Shown: positions 1 to 10,595 of the stretch, one piece after another
Layout of the letters: each line of letters starts with the position of its first letter
Position numbering within the stretch: the first letter of the stretch is position 1
Origin: Strigamia acuminata
Lineage: Eukaryota; Arthropoda; Chilopoda; Geophilomorpha; Linotaeniidae
NCBI GenBank assembly: GCA_949358305.1
Contig: OX442320.1
Coordinates: 7,208,259 to 7,272,258 of the forward strand
Direction: 5' to 3'
Length of the DNA: 64,000 bases
Made by a program: the position numbers and the translations under genes
Notes under the pieces: model-generated
Told to the model about the DNA's origin: nothing
Databases searched by the model: none
The model's input: the letters and a program-made list of their open reading frames with translations, nothing else

Positions 1-657
1 TCAGAATTTGGACAGTCTCGTTAGATATGCGGACAAATCGTTACCTGTGGCGAACATTCGGGCAAGTAACGTGCAGAATAAAGGATAAAAATGAATAATA
101 TAAAATTAAATCAAATTTGCAGGGCGATATTTTGTTTAACTCGTGGAGCGACATGTTTGTCGGTTCGGGAGCGCCGTTTAGTTATCACCCGCGGTTGTAC
201 TCGTTCGATGGACGTAATGTGATGCAGGATAACACTTGGTAGCGATTTAAACGTGCGGGATTTGTTTTTTAATTTGGTTTTTGATGGTTTTTGTTGTTTT
301 AGGCCGCAGAAAATCATCTGGCACGGATCGACTCGTTCGGGAGAGCGGTCGATGGACACGTATTGCGATGCGTGGCATTCGAACAGCAAGGATAAAGTTG
401 GTTTGGCAAGTCCGTTGAACACTGGCAAGTTGCTCGAGCAAGAAGAATACACGTGCAGCAATACCTTTGTGGTTTTGTGCGTCGAAGCCACGAGTCAGAC
501 GGAGTATAGACGGAAAAGGGACGTGGAGATGGTAGCGGACGAAATGGAAGCCGAGCTGGAAGCGTTGGAAAAACACAAACAGAATGTGAAAGTTGACGAG
601 TTTACAACGGAGGATGAATACGCCGAATTTTTACAACGTGTGGCTCCGTTGGTTTAA
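1..657 (+). CDS. Collagen XV/XVIII (multiplexin) C-terminal endostatin domain, 3' end of gene
   Basis: Partial gene; the 5' part lies outside the window. Exons are 1-61, 123-238 and 303-657 (TAA stop). Joined, they read as the C-terminal half of an endostatin domain: LVRYADKSLPVANIR, GDILFNSWSDMF, YSFDGRNVM, then WPQKIIWHGS, GERSMDTYCDAWHS and VLCVEATSQ, with the conserved Cys and Trp positions of the family. Intron 1 (62-122) uses a GC donor (GCAAGT); intron 2 (239-302) is GT-AG. Collagen XV/XVIII is a basement-membrane proteoglycan-collagen whose endostatin domain is released by proteolysis. After the domain comes an unusual tail of about 50 mostly charged residues that begins with a furin-like RRKR. 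An AATAAA lies near 1072. Identification of the family is firm; the choice between XV and XVIII is not meaningful for an invertebrate multiplexin. Confidence 0.9.
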
Positions 658-1816
658 GATTTTTAAGTGGATTGAAAGAGTTTTTTTTGTATTTTATTGG
701 TTTATTTCGAAGTAATCTGATGTGAAACGTCCGATTTCTATAGTTGTTGTCATTAGTTTCATATTTAAATGAAAATTGCAAGTGTAAAATGATATTACGT
801 CTGTTTAATGTTGAAGGATTTGGTTTAAATAGACAATATGAATGCTCATTTGGAGACAATCTCATTATATATAGTTAAAATTTTCTCAATGCAATTTTGT
901 GTGTCATCAAACATCCATAATCAAAAGATGTAGAATGAATTACATATCTGCTAATGATATTAAATTGAAGTTGAAAGTATATGAAATGTTTTAAAATGAT
1001 GAGATTCGTGGAAGATGATAACTTTTTACTTATTTTATTTTATTTTTATTTTTTTCCCTTTTGTGTACTAGCAATAAATCGTGTTATATTAGATGTGTCG
1101 GTAGAAAATATACTCTTAGAGGCGATGAAATAGGCTTAATTACCCGTGTAAAATTTTTTTACCACTGCCATTGATAAGATTTTTGATATAGTTATTTTTT
1201 ATTTTCTGTTACCTTTATTAAAAGTTCTAAAATAAGAAAAAAGTTTGATTGAGTTTTTTCGTGAAATGGTTTTGTACAAATTGTGAATGACCTTAAAACG
1301 GTAGCAATAAATTTAATTTACGTGATCGTATTTATTTATTTATCCCGCCATTTTGGTCTTCCGCCATCTATCGTCATTACGGAAAAGTTCTCTAGGGCAG
1401 AATTTAAAAAAAGAAGCAAGTCATATTTGACCGCCGGCCGGACCGGTTCTCATGGATTCTCGGAAGAACAGGACGAAAACAAACTCCATTTTAACAAAAT
1501 TCCATTCAACGGAAGTGATTTAACCATAATTCATCAATGCAAAAATGTGCGAAGAGCAGCATAACGCCTTGGGTGCCGTCCTTGGGAGAACGTCGTTAAA
1601 GTGAGTGCCGTCCTTGGGAGAGAACATCTTCAAAATTTTTTTACGAAATCGGAAAAAACCCAAGTCATATCCTAGGGATTTTTTTTCACGGAATCAAAAG
1701 ACATCGCCCGATTTGGCGCAGGAAACGACAGTTCTGATTTCCGATTTCAACTTAATGGAATGAACAAAATCGTGTGAGCATTTATTTGACATTTATTTAC
1801 AAAATAGCTGCATGGC
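658..1816. other. Intergenic, AT-rich
   Basis: 3' UTR and intergenic spacer between the collagen and Toll genes. A polyadenylation-like AATAAA occurs near 1072. The ORF at 1283-1564 has no recognisable domain and I do not accept it as a gene. A short direct duplication (gtgccgtccttgggaga) occurs at about 1573-1620. The rest shows nothing I can assign. Confidence 0.6.
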
Positions 1817-4800
1817 ATGACATCTTTACGATCCACCTTGACCTCCATTTTTCTCCTGAATTGCGTTTTGACATGCTCACTTCAATCCCTCGACTCAACT
1901 CCAGTGCTCTGCCCACAGACGTGTAATTGTAGCGATTCGGACATTCTAACTGGATCAACGACCTTATACCTGAAATGTGAAGCCGCTAACAAAACGTATT
2001 TGTACAAATACGAACCTTTCAAAGGAAAACTTTATCCTCTTAATCAAGGTATGTTTAATTTTAATTCTCAATTATACAACGTTTTCTAGCACACTTACGA
2101 ATGGCGATGCGGTTCGCAAGTGTGCTGGAATCGGTTTAAAGATGGCCGAAAGATTAAATTTTTATCTCGTCGTGCGCAGATGCCGTAAACACGAAACTTT
2201 TCAACCAATTCCACGGACTACAAAACCTGTACATCGACGATCTCAACCTGACAAACATCGACGAGAATTTACTAGAAACTCAAACGCAAATTCAAATCCT
2301 CTCGCTCACCGGGAACGACTTAAAGGAAATCCCAGCCGCCTTTTTCGCCAACTTGGTCGAAGTTTGGGCCGTCGTTTTGTCCGACAACAACTTGAGACAC
2401 TTCGACCTGTCCAAACTGCCCAACCCGTCCAAACTGAGAAGGATTTTCTTGGGCGGGAACTTCATCCAACTAACTGACGACATCTTCGATCCGTATCCGT
2501 CGCTCGAATGGCTGTTTTTGTCCAGAAACCAACTGCACGTTCTACCACAAAATCTGGTCCACGATTTGCCGTTCTTGCAAGATTTCGACGCCAGTCAGAA
2601 CGTCTTGACAACGATCCCTCCGTTTTTCTTCTCAAGATCGAGGTTCTTGAAGCGACTGGATCTGCGCTACAACAACTTAATGTCGCTATCGGACAGTTTC
2701 TCTTGGGGATTGTTCAGTGTGACCGAATTGCTGCTCTCGTTCAACGATTTGACGTCTTTGAGCGACTCGACGTTCGACTGTTTGTGGAAAGTGCAAAACC
2801 TCTCGTTGGACCACAACAAATTGCATTTTTTAAGCGATTTTTCCTTTTCCTCGTTGACCGATTTGCTCTATTTGAATTTGGGCCACAACCGCATCGAAAA
2901 TCTCCCGGTTTTGCCCCCCAAAATCATCGTACTCGGTTTGTCGCGCAATAATATCGCTCGTTTGGCCGGCAATTGGAGCGGAAAATTAGATTTTTTAATC
3001 GATCTCGATTTGTCCAGTAATAATTTGACTTATGTCGATTTTGGCGATTTGTATTCCATTTTTAAAAGCGGCGATGGGAATCCGTTCCTTAAAACATACA
3101 AGGCCATAACCAAGAAAGATTCGTCGCATTTTGTCATCAATTTGAGCGATAATTCGATATCGGAATTTAATTTACAAATTTTGAAAAATCGAAAGAAGAC
3201 ACGCTCGATTTCGAGTTTAATTTATTTGGATCGAAACCGGTTCGGGAAAAATTGCTTGTGTTCGAATTACTCGGGTTTTCAGTTTGTTTTTGATGAATTT
3301 CAATGCAAGGGGTCTTCCGGTTGCGAGGAAACAACTCCGTGTCCTCGCAATTGCTCTTGTTTATCCATTGGAGTTTTAGATTGCTCTAATTCAATGTTAT
3401 CAGCAATTCCGACACAGATTTCTTTCTTTCCCACCATTTTGAACGTTAATTCGAATAATGTGAGTAATTTGAGCTCTCTTTTGGACCCCCGGTTCGAAAA
3501 TCTGACCGATTTGAACTTAAATTCCTGTTTTTTAGTCTCGAATGATCTCGTTGTTTCGTCTAATTCCAGTCGAAGCGTTTTCACGAGTTTGAATCTATTG
3601 GTCAGACTGTTCTTATCTCACAATTTAATTTCCGATCTTGCGAGTCAGACTTTTGAGGGTTTAGGAAACCTGCGGGAATTGGATTTAAGTTTTAATTTGT
3701 TGGAGTATTTCTCTGGAGAGTTGATCGAGAACTTAAAATCTCTCACGGTTTTGAACTTACAACACAACAGGCTCGACAAACTCGATCTAAATCCCACTCG
3801 CACTTACCCGAACCTCCAAATTCTTAATTTAAAGTCAAACAAAATGGAGAATTTGACCGATGTGTTGAAATCGGTCTCAAATGTCACCCAATTGGACGCC
3901 AGTTTCAATAACATTAGCAACATCGATGACTACAAGTGGCCCCAAACGATCAAAGTCATTGCACTGAGCAACAATAATATAAAGATAAAGAATGATTTAA
4001 CCTTTCCTCGAGGTCTAAAACGGTTGGATTTGAGTTCAAACCAACTGGATATCTTCCACACTTCCAATTTCAATCTAAGAAATGGCACCATTTTAGATTT
4101 AACCCGAAACAAGATCAAATCAGTCGACATCGCGAACGAACAGGGAAAATATTACCAAGTTTTACTCTCAGAAAACCCTTTGAATTGTTCCTGTGGCTTG
4201 AAGCATTTCTTGGATTACGTCAAACAAACGAGGAAAACGATGCAGTTGGAATTTCCCGGCGCTTTGAAATGCGCAGGAAGTGATGAAAACTCGAGACCAA
4301 AATCAATCTTTCTCGCTCAGTTCCAAAACTGTGACGACCAATGTCCAAAACATTGTAAATGTCTCCCCAATAGATACTTAGAATGCTCACAAATACCTCA
4401 CCTGAAGTGGATTCCACCCTGGGGAGGAAGTGGAGGTGGTGGAGGAGGTGGAGGTGGTGGTGGAGGAGGAGGAGGAGGAGGTGGTGGTGGGGGTGGTGGT
4501 GGTGAAAGTCGTGGTGGTGGTTATTACGAATACGACGACAATCTTGCGACCGATAAAGATTTGTGGAGTACCTTGACCCTAACAAATGTTGATTGTGAAT
4601 CGCTGAGCTTTTTGAAGTCTGAATTGTGGATGAATTTGACCATTTTGAATATTGTTAAGTGCAAAGGATCTTTGAGGGATTTCAGGAATTTCAAGTTGGG
4701 GTTGAAACCTTCGTTGATTCAGTTTTCTTTGGTTTGGATGGAGTTGAGTTATTTGCCATTGGCACTGCTGGAGACCGCCAGCGAGCTGCAGAGCTTGAAT

Positions 4801-7611
4801 CTGAGTCATAACAAAGTGAGGGATTTGGCTTTCAATGTGTTTCTGTTCACGAGGAAATTGGAGAGTTTGGATTTGAGTTTTAATGACTTGTTGGAGATCA
4901 GCGACGATGTCTTCTCCAAGCTTCCCTTCTTGGAGAGTTTGTGGATAAATAACAACGGGATTGGTAGAATTTCAGCCGATGTGTTTGGGAACAACAAGAA
5001 TCTGAAGTTCTTGAGTGTGGCTAATAACAGATTGATGACGATCCATCCTGAATCGTTCTTGCACTGCAGTGTGCTGGCGGAAATTTATTTGGAGAATAAT
5101 TACATCGGGAAAGAGGAAGTGGACGCGTTGCATTTGCCTTCCACTTTGAAAGTTCTAAGTTTAGCTCGCAATAAAATCAAGCAATTCCAAGGGAATTGGA
5201 AATATCTCGGTCAGCTCGAAAGACTAGATTTGTCTCACAATCTCATCACAGATATCTCGGTGGATGATTTGCTCGGATATCCCGATTCGTTGACCATTTA
5301 TCTGACGGGGAATAATATTTCCAGCATAAACTATGAGGAGAATTTGAAATCAGGGAACACAAAACCCAGTATCAAGTTGGATTATCCCATTCATTGTGAC
5401 TGTAAAATCAAATGGTTGGTCGATTGTTTAAGGAGCCAGTTTGGTGGACATTGTCCTGTCAAGCTAATTGATTTAAATCTGACGTGTCAAGGTTCGAACC
5501 ACTTGGTTAAGGAGTTGGATAAGGAAGAATTGACGTGTGTTTTAGACAATTGCTATGTCGGTTGCAGTTGTTTCATTAAATCTGAATTTGATGTTGCCAA
5601 CTGTTCGAATGGTGACTTGGCAGAGTTGCCCGCACTTGCACCAGATGGAGTTGATGTTTTGGTCATGGATGGCAATGCTAATGTGTCCCTGGTTGGTTTA
5701 AAGCGAGATATGTGGAAGGGATTGAAGAAATTGTTCGTTAGTTTTTGTGTTGGGTTGAATGAGAGTGAGTTCGAGGGGTTGTTTGTGGGGAATAAAGAGT
5801 TAGAGGTGATTTGGATGATGTTTAATGGGATTGAAGAACTTCCAAATAATTTTTTCACCGGGTTGGAAGCGTTGAGGGAAATTGATGTGCGTGGAAACAA
5901 ATTGAAATCGCTGCCGAGCTTCGACGGATTATTCAATCTCGAATTTTTAAGTGCGAGTGGGAATGACCTGCATGTCGTGGACTCGAATTTGTTGACTAAA
6001 TTGAAGTGGATTGATTTATCCGCGAATCGATTAACGATGCTGGCCGTTGGAGTGGACGAACGACAATTCTCGGTCCGCTTGAATCTATCCCGCAACAAGT
6101 TAGAAAATTTCACATTTTTGGTCGAAAACGTGACGACATTCCCGTTCGAAATGCTCGATTTGAGCCACAATTCGTTGACAGAAATCAACCTGACCAATTC
6201 ATTCATTTATCTCGACACTCTAATCAACTTGACCCACAACTCGATCACGACACTCGCAGTTCCAAACGACCACAACCTAACTCTGGACATTTCGTTCAAC
6301 CCGATCGGATGTGACTGCCGATTCACGGAACCCTCGGAAAACCCCACAAAAATCATACCGGACTCTTCCTGCTCGCTGACAATCCGAACCAAACTGACCA
6401 CGCCTTTCCCGGGACCAATCTGCAACACATCCATCAACTGTCCACCATTTTGCACCTGCGTCAAATACATTCGCAGCCAACAAACCTCGATGCACTGCTC
6501 AAATCCTCACCTGCAATCCCTACCGACCACAGCACCGCACAACCTCACCTCATTATCGATAACAAACACCAACATCTCGGTTCTCCGGGGCCTCAGTGAC
6601 CCCCACTGGGACCAACTGACCACTTTATTCTTATCCAGAAATCGAATTTCTCAAATAACCAACGAAGAAATACCACGAGGATTGACCCGCGTGACGCTGG
6701 ACAACAATAAACTCGCGAGATCTTCCGGTTGGCTCAGTAATCACGTGTTAGTCGCCTCGTTGCACCTCACTTTGGGTCATAATCCGTGGATTTGCGACTG
6801 CGACAATGAAGATTTTCGCAAATGGTTGTTGGACGATGGGAAAAACGTGGTGGTCGACATTGGAAATGTCACGTGCGACGATGGGGGCTCGCTGTTTAAC
6901 GAGTTGTGCGACAATTTCTGGGCCATTTCCGGTCCGATTTTAATTTCGTTTTTGGTCATCCTCGTGCTGAGCTTGGTCGTGTTGTCGTTCTACTGCAAAA
7001 ACCAGTCGGCGGTGCGCTTGTGGGTGTACGGGAAGTGCACGTGTCTCTGGTGGTGTCTGAGCGAGAAGGAGATCGAGTTCGACAAGGTGTTCGACGCGTT
7101 CGTGTCGTACGCGAACGAGGATTCGGATTTCGTGGTCGAGACGATGGTGCCGGAACTGGAGGGCAAACCGCCGCACTACAGGCTGTGCATCCACGAGAGG
7201 GACTGGAAGATCGGCGAGCATATCGTGGACCAGATCGAGGCGTCGGTTCTCAATAGTCGCAGAGTGATCATCGTGTTGTCGCAGAATTTTACGAACAGCA
7301 TTTGGAGCTCGCTGGAGTTCAAGACGGCGCATTACCACTCGATGCAAGAGAAGGCCAATCGTATAATCGTGGTCGTGGTGGGCGAACTGCCGGAAAAAGA
7401 CGCGCTCGACTCGGATTTGCGCATGCATATCAATCTTAATACTTATCTCAAGTGGGGGGACAAGCAGTTTTGGGATAAGTTGCGATACGCGATGCCCGGG
7501 AATCGCAAGAGAAGCAGCGGAGCTACGTTGACTCCTGGACTGAGTAAATTTCTCATCGGGTTGGAACCGACGGAGATGGAAACGGAGTTCACGACCGACG
7601 ATCAACACTGA
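1817..7611 (+). CDS. Giant Toll-like receptor with five LRR modules and a TIR domain
   Basis: Two exons, 1817-2048 and 2180-7611, joined in phase across a 131-bp GT-AG intron, giving 1887 residues. A hydrophobic signal peptide (LTSIFLLNCVLTCSL) is followed by an LRRNT cysteine motif. The ectodomain holds many leucine-rich repeats broken by four LRRCT-LRRNT junctions with CPxxCxC-type motifs (residues about 466, 798, 1201 and 1498) and ends in a last LRRCT near 1617, so five modules. A transmembrane helix lies at about 1658-1683 and a TIR domain at about 1713-1848, with box 1 FDAFVSY, box 2 ERDWKIGEHI and box 3 around QFWDKLRYAMP. TIR domains recruit MyD88-type adaptors; the spaetzle-like ligand is inference. 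Drosophila Toll has two modules and vertebrate TLRs one, so this is an expanded multiple-cysteine-cluster Toll. A 25-plus-residue glycine run sits near residue 830. There is no frameshift. The start was chosen as the only Met preceding a signal peptide. Confidence 0.93.
4427..4523 (+). repeat. In-frame GGN (poly-Gly) microsatellite inside the Toll ectodomain
   Basis: A run of GGT/GGA/GGG codons encodes more than 25 consecutive glycines, then ESRGGGYYEYDDN, immediately after the third LRRCT-LRRNT junction. Codon use is mixed GGT/GGA, so the tract is not a pure triplet expansion. It lies where a short spacer loop is expected in related modules, so it may be tolerated as a flexible linker. Its length is likely to vary between individuals. 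Confidence 0.9.
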
Positions 7612-7704
7612 AGTTAATTGTAATTGTGTGTAAATATTTTTTGTTATTGTTATAAATGGATGATATTTGAGTTTTGAGTGTTTTGGTGAGGAATTGTGTG
7701 TGGA

Positions 7705-7980
7705 ATGGACGAGGTGGGCTCGAAGGAAGAAAACTACGAGGATTGCTCGGAGAGATTGGGAAGATTACCGTAGTCGGAAGGGGATGAAAATAATTCGGAG
7801 AGAATAAGAAATGGTCGGTTGTCACAATTAACTGCAATGTGGAAGTTTAATTGAGTTTGTTTTTACAGGGATTCGGTTTGGAAAGCATGGAAGCAGAAAA
7901 CTACGAAGTACGAAGTCAAATTCGACTTGAAATTGGCGCATAAAAGAATCCGGGAATTACAGAGAGACGCAGTGGCGTAG
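7705..7980 (+). CDS. Possible small two-exon gene of unknown function, 3' end altered by a MITE
   Basis: ATG at 7705 opens a reading frame (MDEVGSKEENYEDCSERLGRLP) that joins in phase across a GT-AG intron (7770-7868) to DSVWKAWKQKTTKYEVKFDL and then KLAHKRIRELQRD. I do not recognise the family; the second exon is rich in Lys/Arg and helix-like. The reading frame now ends at a TAG at 7978-7980, contributed by the MITE that begins at 7970. Without the insertion the frame would end at a TGA just downstream. The gene may be a fragment; it lies in a stretch full of broken host-gene pieces. Confidence 0.3.
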
Positions 7981-8331
7981 CTAGCACGGGTGACACCCGG
8001 GGCGGATATCGGTGGTGGCACCCCCCCCCCCCCCCTCCCCCGAAAAAAACGGTTCAAATTAATTTTTTTGTTTTCCCGGTCGGGTGTCACCCCCCCAGGG
8101 GGGTGACACCCGACCGGGATTGAAAAAAAAATATATCTGTTTGATGAAAAACGGTCATTTTTAGCCGTTTTTCATAGTAAAAATCGTTATTTTTAGCCGT
8201 TTTTGACGGTAAAAATGGCCGTTTTTCACCTAAAAAGGCTTATACGGTGTCATCCCTATACGGGTGTCACCCCTTTTCGGGTGACACCCGGGGCGGCCCG
8301 CCCCCCCCGCCACCCCCTAGCTACGCCACTG
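7970..8331. mobile_element. MITE with hAT-like cagtggcgtag termini
   Basis: The termini are inverted copies: cagtggcgtagctag at 7970 and ctagctacgccactg ending at 8331. The hexamer gagacg is directly repeated immediately outside (7964-7969 and 8332-8337), consistent with a decayed or short target duplication. The inside is GC-rich, contains C/G homopolymers, repeated ggtgacacccgg motifs and a 44-nt near-perfect palindrome (8075-8118). No coding capacity is seen. CAGTGGCGTAG-type ends are common to many non-autonomous arthropod hAT-like elements; assignment to that superfamily is inference from the ends. Confidence 0.85.
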
Positions 8332-8709
8332 GAGACGTGACGTATTGAAATAGATTAACCAATATATGTAATGTAATTTAATAATTTTTTAATAATTTTT
8401 TGTTATAATAGTTGATTTTTTGGGGGGTTGTTATCGAGGTAATATTATTTTTTTTGTGAAAATAATATTTTTACTATAATTCACCGGACATAACATTATG
8501 TAAAATGTTTTGATACAGATATATGATAAATCATGTAGAAATATTCAATGAATTTGTGGAAGCAATTTTGCTGAATGAATACAATAAAGCAAAATTAAGT
8601 GAAATTCTTTTTTTATTTTTCAAGAATGAATAAGAAAGATTCAGGTGCAACAATTTGTCGAAAAGTCGAAAATGAATTGAAAATTATTAAACCGTCGATT
8701 GTTTTGCAG

Positions 8710-9262
8710 GCAGCCAATGCCGCGTGCTGTTTGGAGGACTTTGTTCGATGGTATTCGCCTCGAGATTGGATCTAGGAGGACGACGAGGGCAGGAGGGGTC
8801 ATCTGAGCACGCGCATGATGCTGCCCGGCAATATTTAGACGGCCCAAAGTGGACGTGAAGCGCTACGAGGAGATCGCGAGGCTCATTTCGGGGCTGGAAG
8901 TGACCACTGCACGAATTACGTCGTTGAAGACGAAGTTGTTTTCTCCGGAGGGGGTCCCGGAGATTGAGAAACTCATTGAGAAACTGTTGCAGCAAGGGGA
9001 AGTTCAACTCGTGGGTGCGAGCAGAGGACCCGCGGGTCAAGCTGTGGTCAAATTGTTCACGCAGGCGCAAAAGGTCGAATTGATATTTGAATCCATCCAT
9101 TTTTTTAAATTAATTTTTTGTTTTGTTTTTAAGTCTTTGAATATGTTAATCGATGCCGATTCGTCCGATGAAGAGATCGCCACTTCCGACGACGGTTCCA
9201 CGAACTTGAAAAGACATCCAGCAATTAGTGAATTTCCTAAACCGACGACGCACACCCCACGA
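8710..9262 (+). pseudogene. RAB3GAP1 (Rab3 GTPase-activating protein catalytic subunit) pseudogene fragment
   Basis: After an acceptor-like ttttgcag, the frame reads AANAACCLEDFVRWYSPRDW, which matches the highly conserved C-terminal block of RAB3GAP1. It is broken by TAG at 8773-8775 where the family has Glu, and again by TAG at 8836-8838 where it has Trp. A segment of roughly 90 family residues is then missing and the frame shifts. Homology resumes with KRYEEIARLISGLEVTTARI, then LLQQGEVQLVGASRGPAGQA and VVKLFTQAQK. A further exon-like stretch (9139-9262, ending AISEFPKPTT) resembles the following family segment but terminates early. Two stops plus a deletion make this a pseudogene. The catalytic part of the protein is not in the window. 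Confidence 0.8.
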
Positions 9263-9327
9263 TGAAAATCGCTCCGAACAAACACGACCAGACGATGACT
9301 TCGTTCACACTGCAAGTTGGCGAAGAA

Positions 9328-9594
9328 TTAATGGGAATTTGGAGAAATAAATGAAGATGTAGCTTTGTTCTTGGAGCGATTTGCGTCGTTGCAGCAAATC
9401 TCGGTCGCGTTGCACGAGTAAACGTTTTCCAAAACTTGCCACGGTATGTTTGGGTCGAATCTGCAGTCGATTGACGCTACGGGTTGAAAGCGATTGGTTT
9501 GAAAATGATGTTTTTTTGCTTGTTTGAGGTTTTTTTTACTTGAATGAGGCAGACAGGTGAGCAGAGAAGCGAGCAGAGGTAAAGCGGGCTTCAT
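9328..9594 (-). CDS. Possible small secreted protein or 5' exon fragment
   Basis: An 88-codon ORF starts with a convincing signal peptide (MKPALPLLASLLTCLPHSS), followed by a basic stretch and then DCRFDPNIPWQVLENVYSCN. A Cys-x(n)-VYSC pattern like this is seen at the N-terminus of many secreted arthropod leucine-rich-repeat proteins, so it may be the first exon of such a gene, or a stranded fragment of one. No leucine-rich repeats follow downstream on this strand. The assignment rests on pattern alone. Confidence 0.3.
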   Translation of the reverse strand: MKPALPLLASLLTCLPHSSKKNLKQAKKHHFQTNRFQPVASIDCRFDPNIPWQVLENVYSCNATEICCNDANRSKNKATSSFISPNSH

Positions 9595-9847
9595 TTTGCA
9601 CTTTTTTGGTATTTATTTGGGATCGATTAGTTGTTAAGTAACTAGAGCACTGATTTGCGTGTAAGTTAATAGGTAATGATTATTATTATTATTATTATTA
9701 CTGACAACAACAGACTTTTCTCTTTGTAGTTTTATTGAATTATTTTTCCAGTCGCGAATAAAATTTTCTCAAACGTGATGTGCGGGTAGGTGTTTTATTT
9801 TGTTTTTTATTTTAGAAGAATTTTGCTCTGTAAAAATAAGGGATTAG

Positions 9848-10442
9848 TGTTTGGAATAGTGTCGGTAGGCGACAGTTGCATCGCGCCACCATAGTAAACG
9901 CGATATTTTGTGACGTCATCGTTCGTATCGAGGTTGACTCGAGTTTTGAATTTTACTTTTGATGCCAGCAAAATACTATTATGATGCCAGTTTTCAAGAA
10001 CAGATAGGGCTCGGTTTGCGTGTAAATAAGTTTGTAGTTGTTGAAATAACTATTTAATGGGACAGATATAAAAGCTAGAATTCGTTATGAGTTGAAATTT
10101 TGTGTTGAAACGTGTATTAGTATGTGATGTGAAAACAAACTCAACATAGGCGAAAATGATGGAGTGGAGGAAACTGCCAAACCGAGCCAACACCACAGAA
10201 TAACACAGTCAACGCGATATTTTGTGACGTCATCCTTGGCATCGAGGTTGAGGCGAGTTTTGAATTTTACTTTACATGCGGGTTTGATCAGGTAGGGCGA
10301 GGTTTGCGAGGACAGGCAGTCAGTGTCCGATTTGATATGTATCGATCCGCAGAAGCTAATGACTTTTGCCGTGCATAATTAATTCCAGTCTGGTTTAAAT
10401 TTTGTTACAATGTTAAGTTGTGTAAATCAAAGTGTTTGATAA
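9848..10442 (+). repeat. Dispersed repeat, left copy of a direct pair
   Basis: This 595-bp stretch starts tgtttggaatagtgtcggta and ends gtgtttgataa. It is nearly identical, in the same orientation, to 15198-15763. It contains an internal ~70-bp subrepeat (acgcgatattttgtgacgtc) occurring twice. There is no ORF. The pair brackets the DIRS region. The copies do not have TG...CA termini, so they do not look like retroviral-type LTRs. Confidence 0.85.
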
Positions 10443-10463
10443 CCCTCAATCCTCAACCCGCAG

Positions 10464-10595
10464 TCGAGTGGAACCCGCATTTATTCTCCGCGCATTTTGA
10501 ACGCAAATTGCGACGATGCGGGCACGTACAAATGTTTGATGAAGAGTGTCGAGGGCGTGTTGAGGAGCGACGGAAATTTGTCGGTTGTAAAATGA
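10464..10595 (+). pseudogene. Orphan immunoglobulin (I-set-like) domain exon
   Basis: Starting just after an acceptor-like cccgcag, one frame reads SSGTRIYSPRILNANCDDAG then TYKCLMKSVEGVLRSDGNLS and VVK-stop. The DAGTYKC signature followed by a GxxxS...LSV strand is the C-terminal half of an Ig I-set domain, as in titin/obscurin-like or cell-adhesion proteins. The first half of the domain and its Cys are not upstream; instead the repeat ending at 10442 lies there. It may be a captured or stranded exon, or a real exon of a gene I cannot reconstruct (a GTAAAA donor lies at 10587). Confidence 0.5.

Noticed and set aside
1283..1564. 93-codon ORF between collagen and Toll
   Set aside because: No signal peptide, domain or splice context; composition is like the surrounding AT-rich spacer.
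6940..7608. 222-codon minus-strand ORF opposite the Toll TIR domain
   Set aside because: Shadow frame of the strongly conserved TIR coding sequence.
8773..8838. TAG reassigned to an amino acid in the RAB3GAP1-like segment
   Set aside because: Two TAGs fall at different family residues (Glu and Trp), a large deletion and frameshift accompany them, and the Toll, Trio, FLVCR and Mos frames contain no internal TAG.
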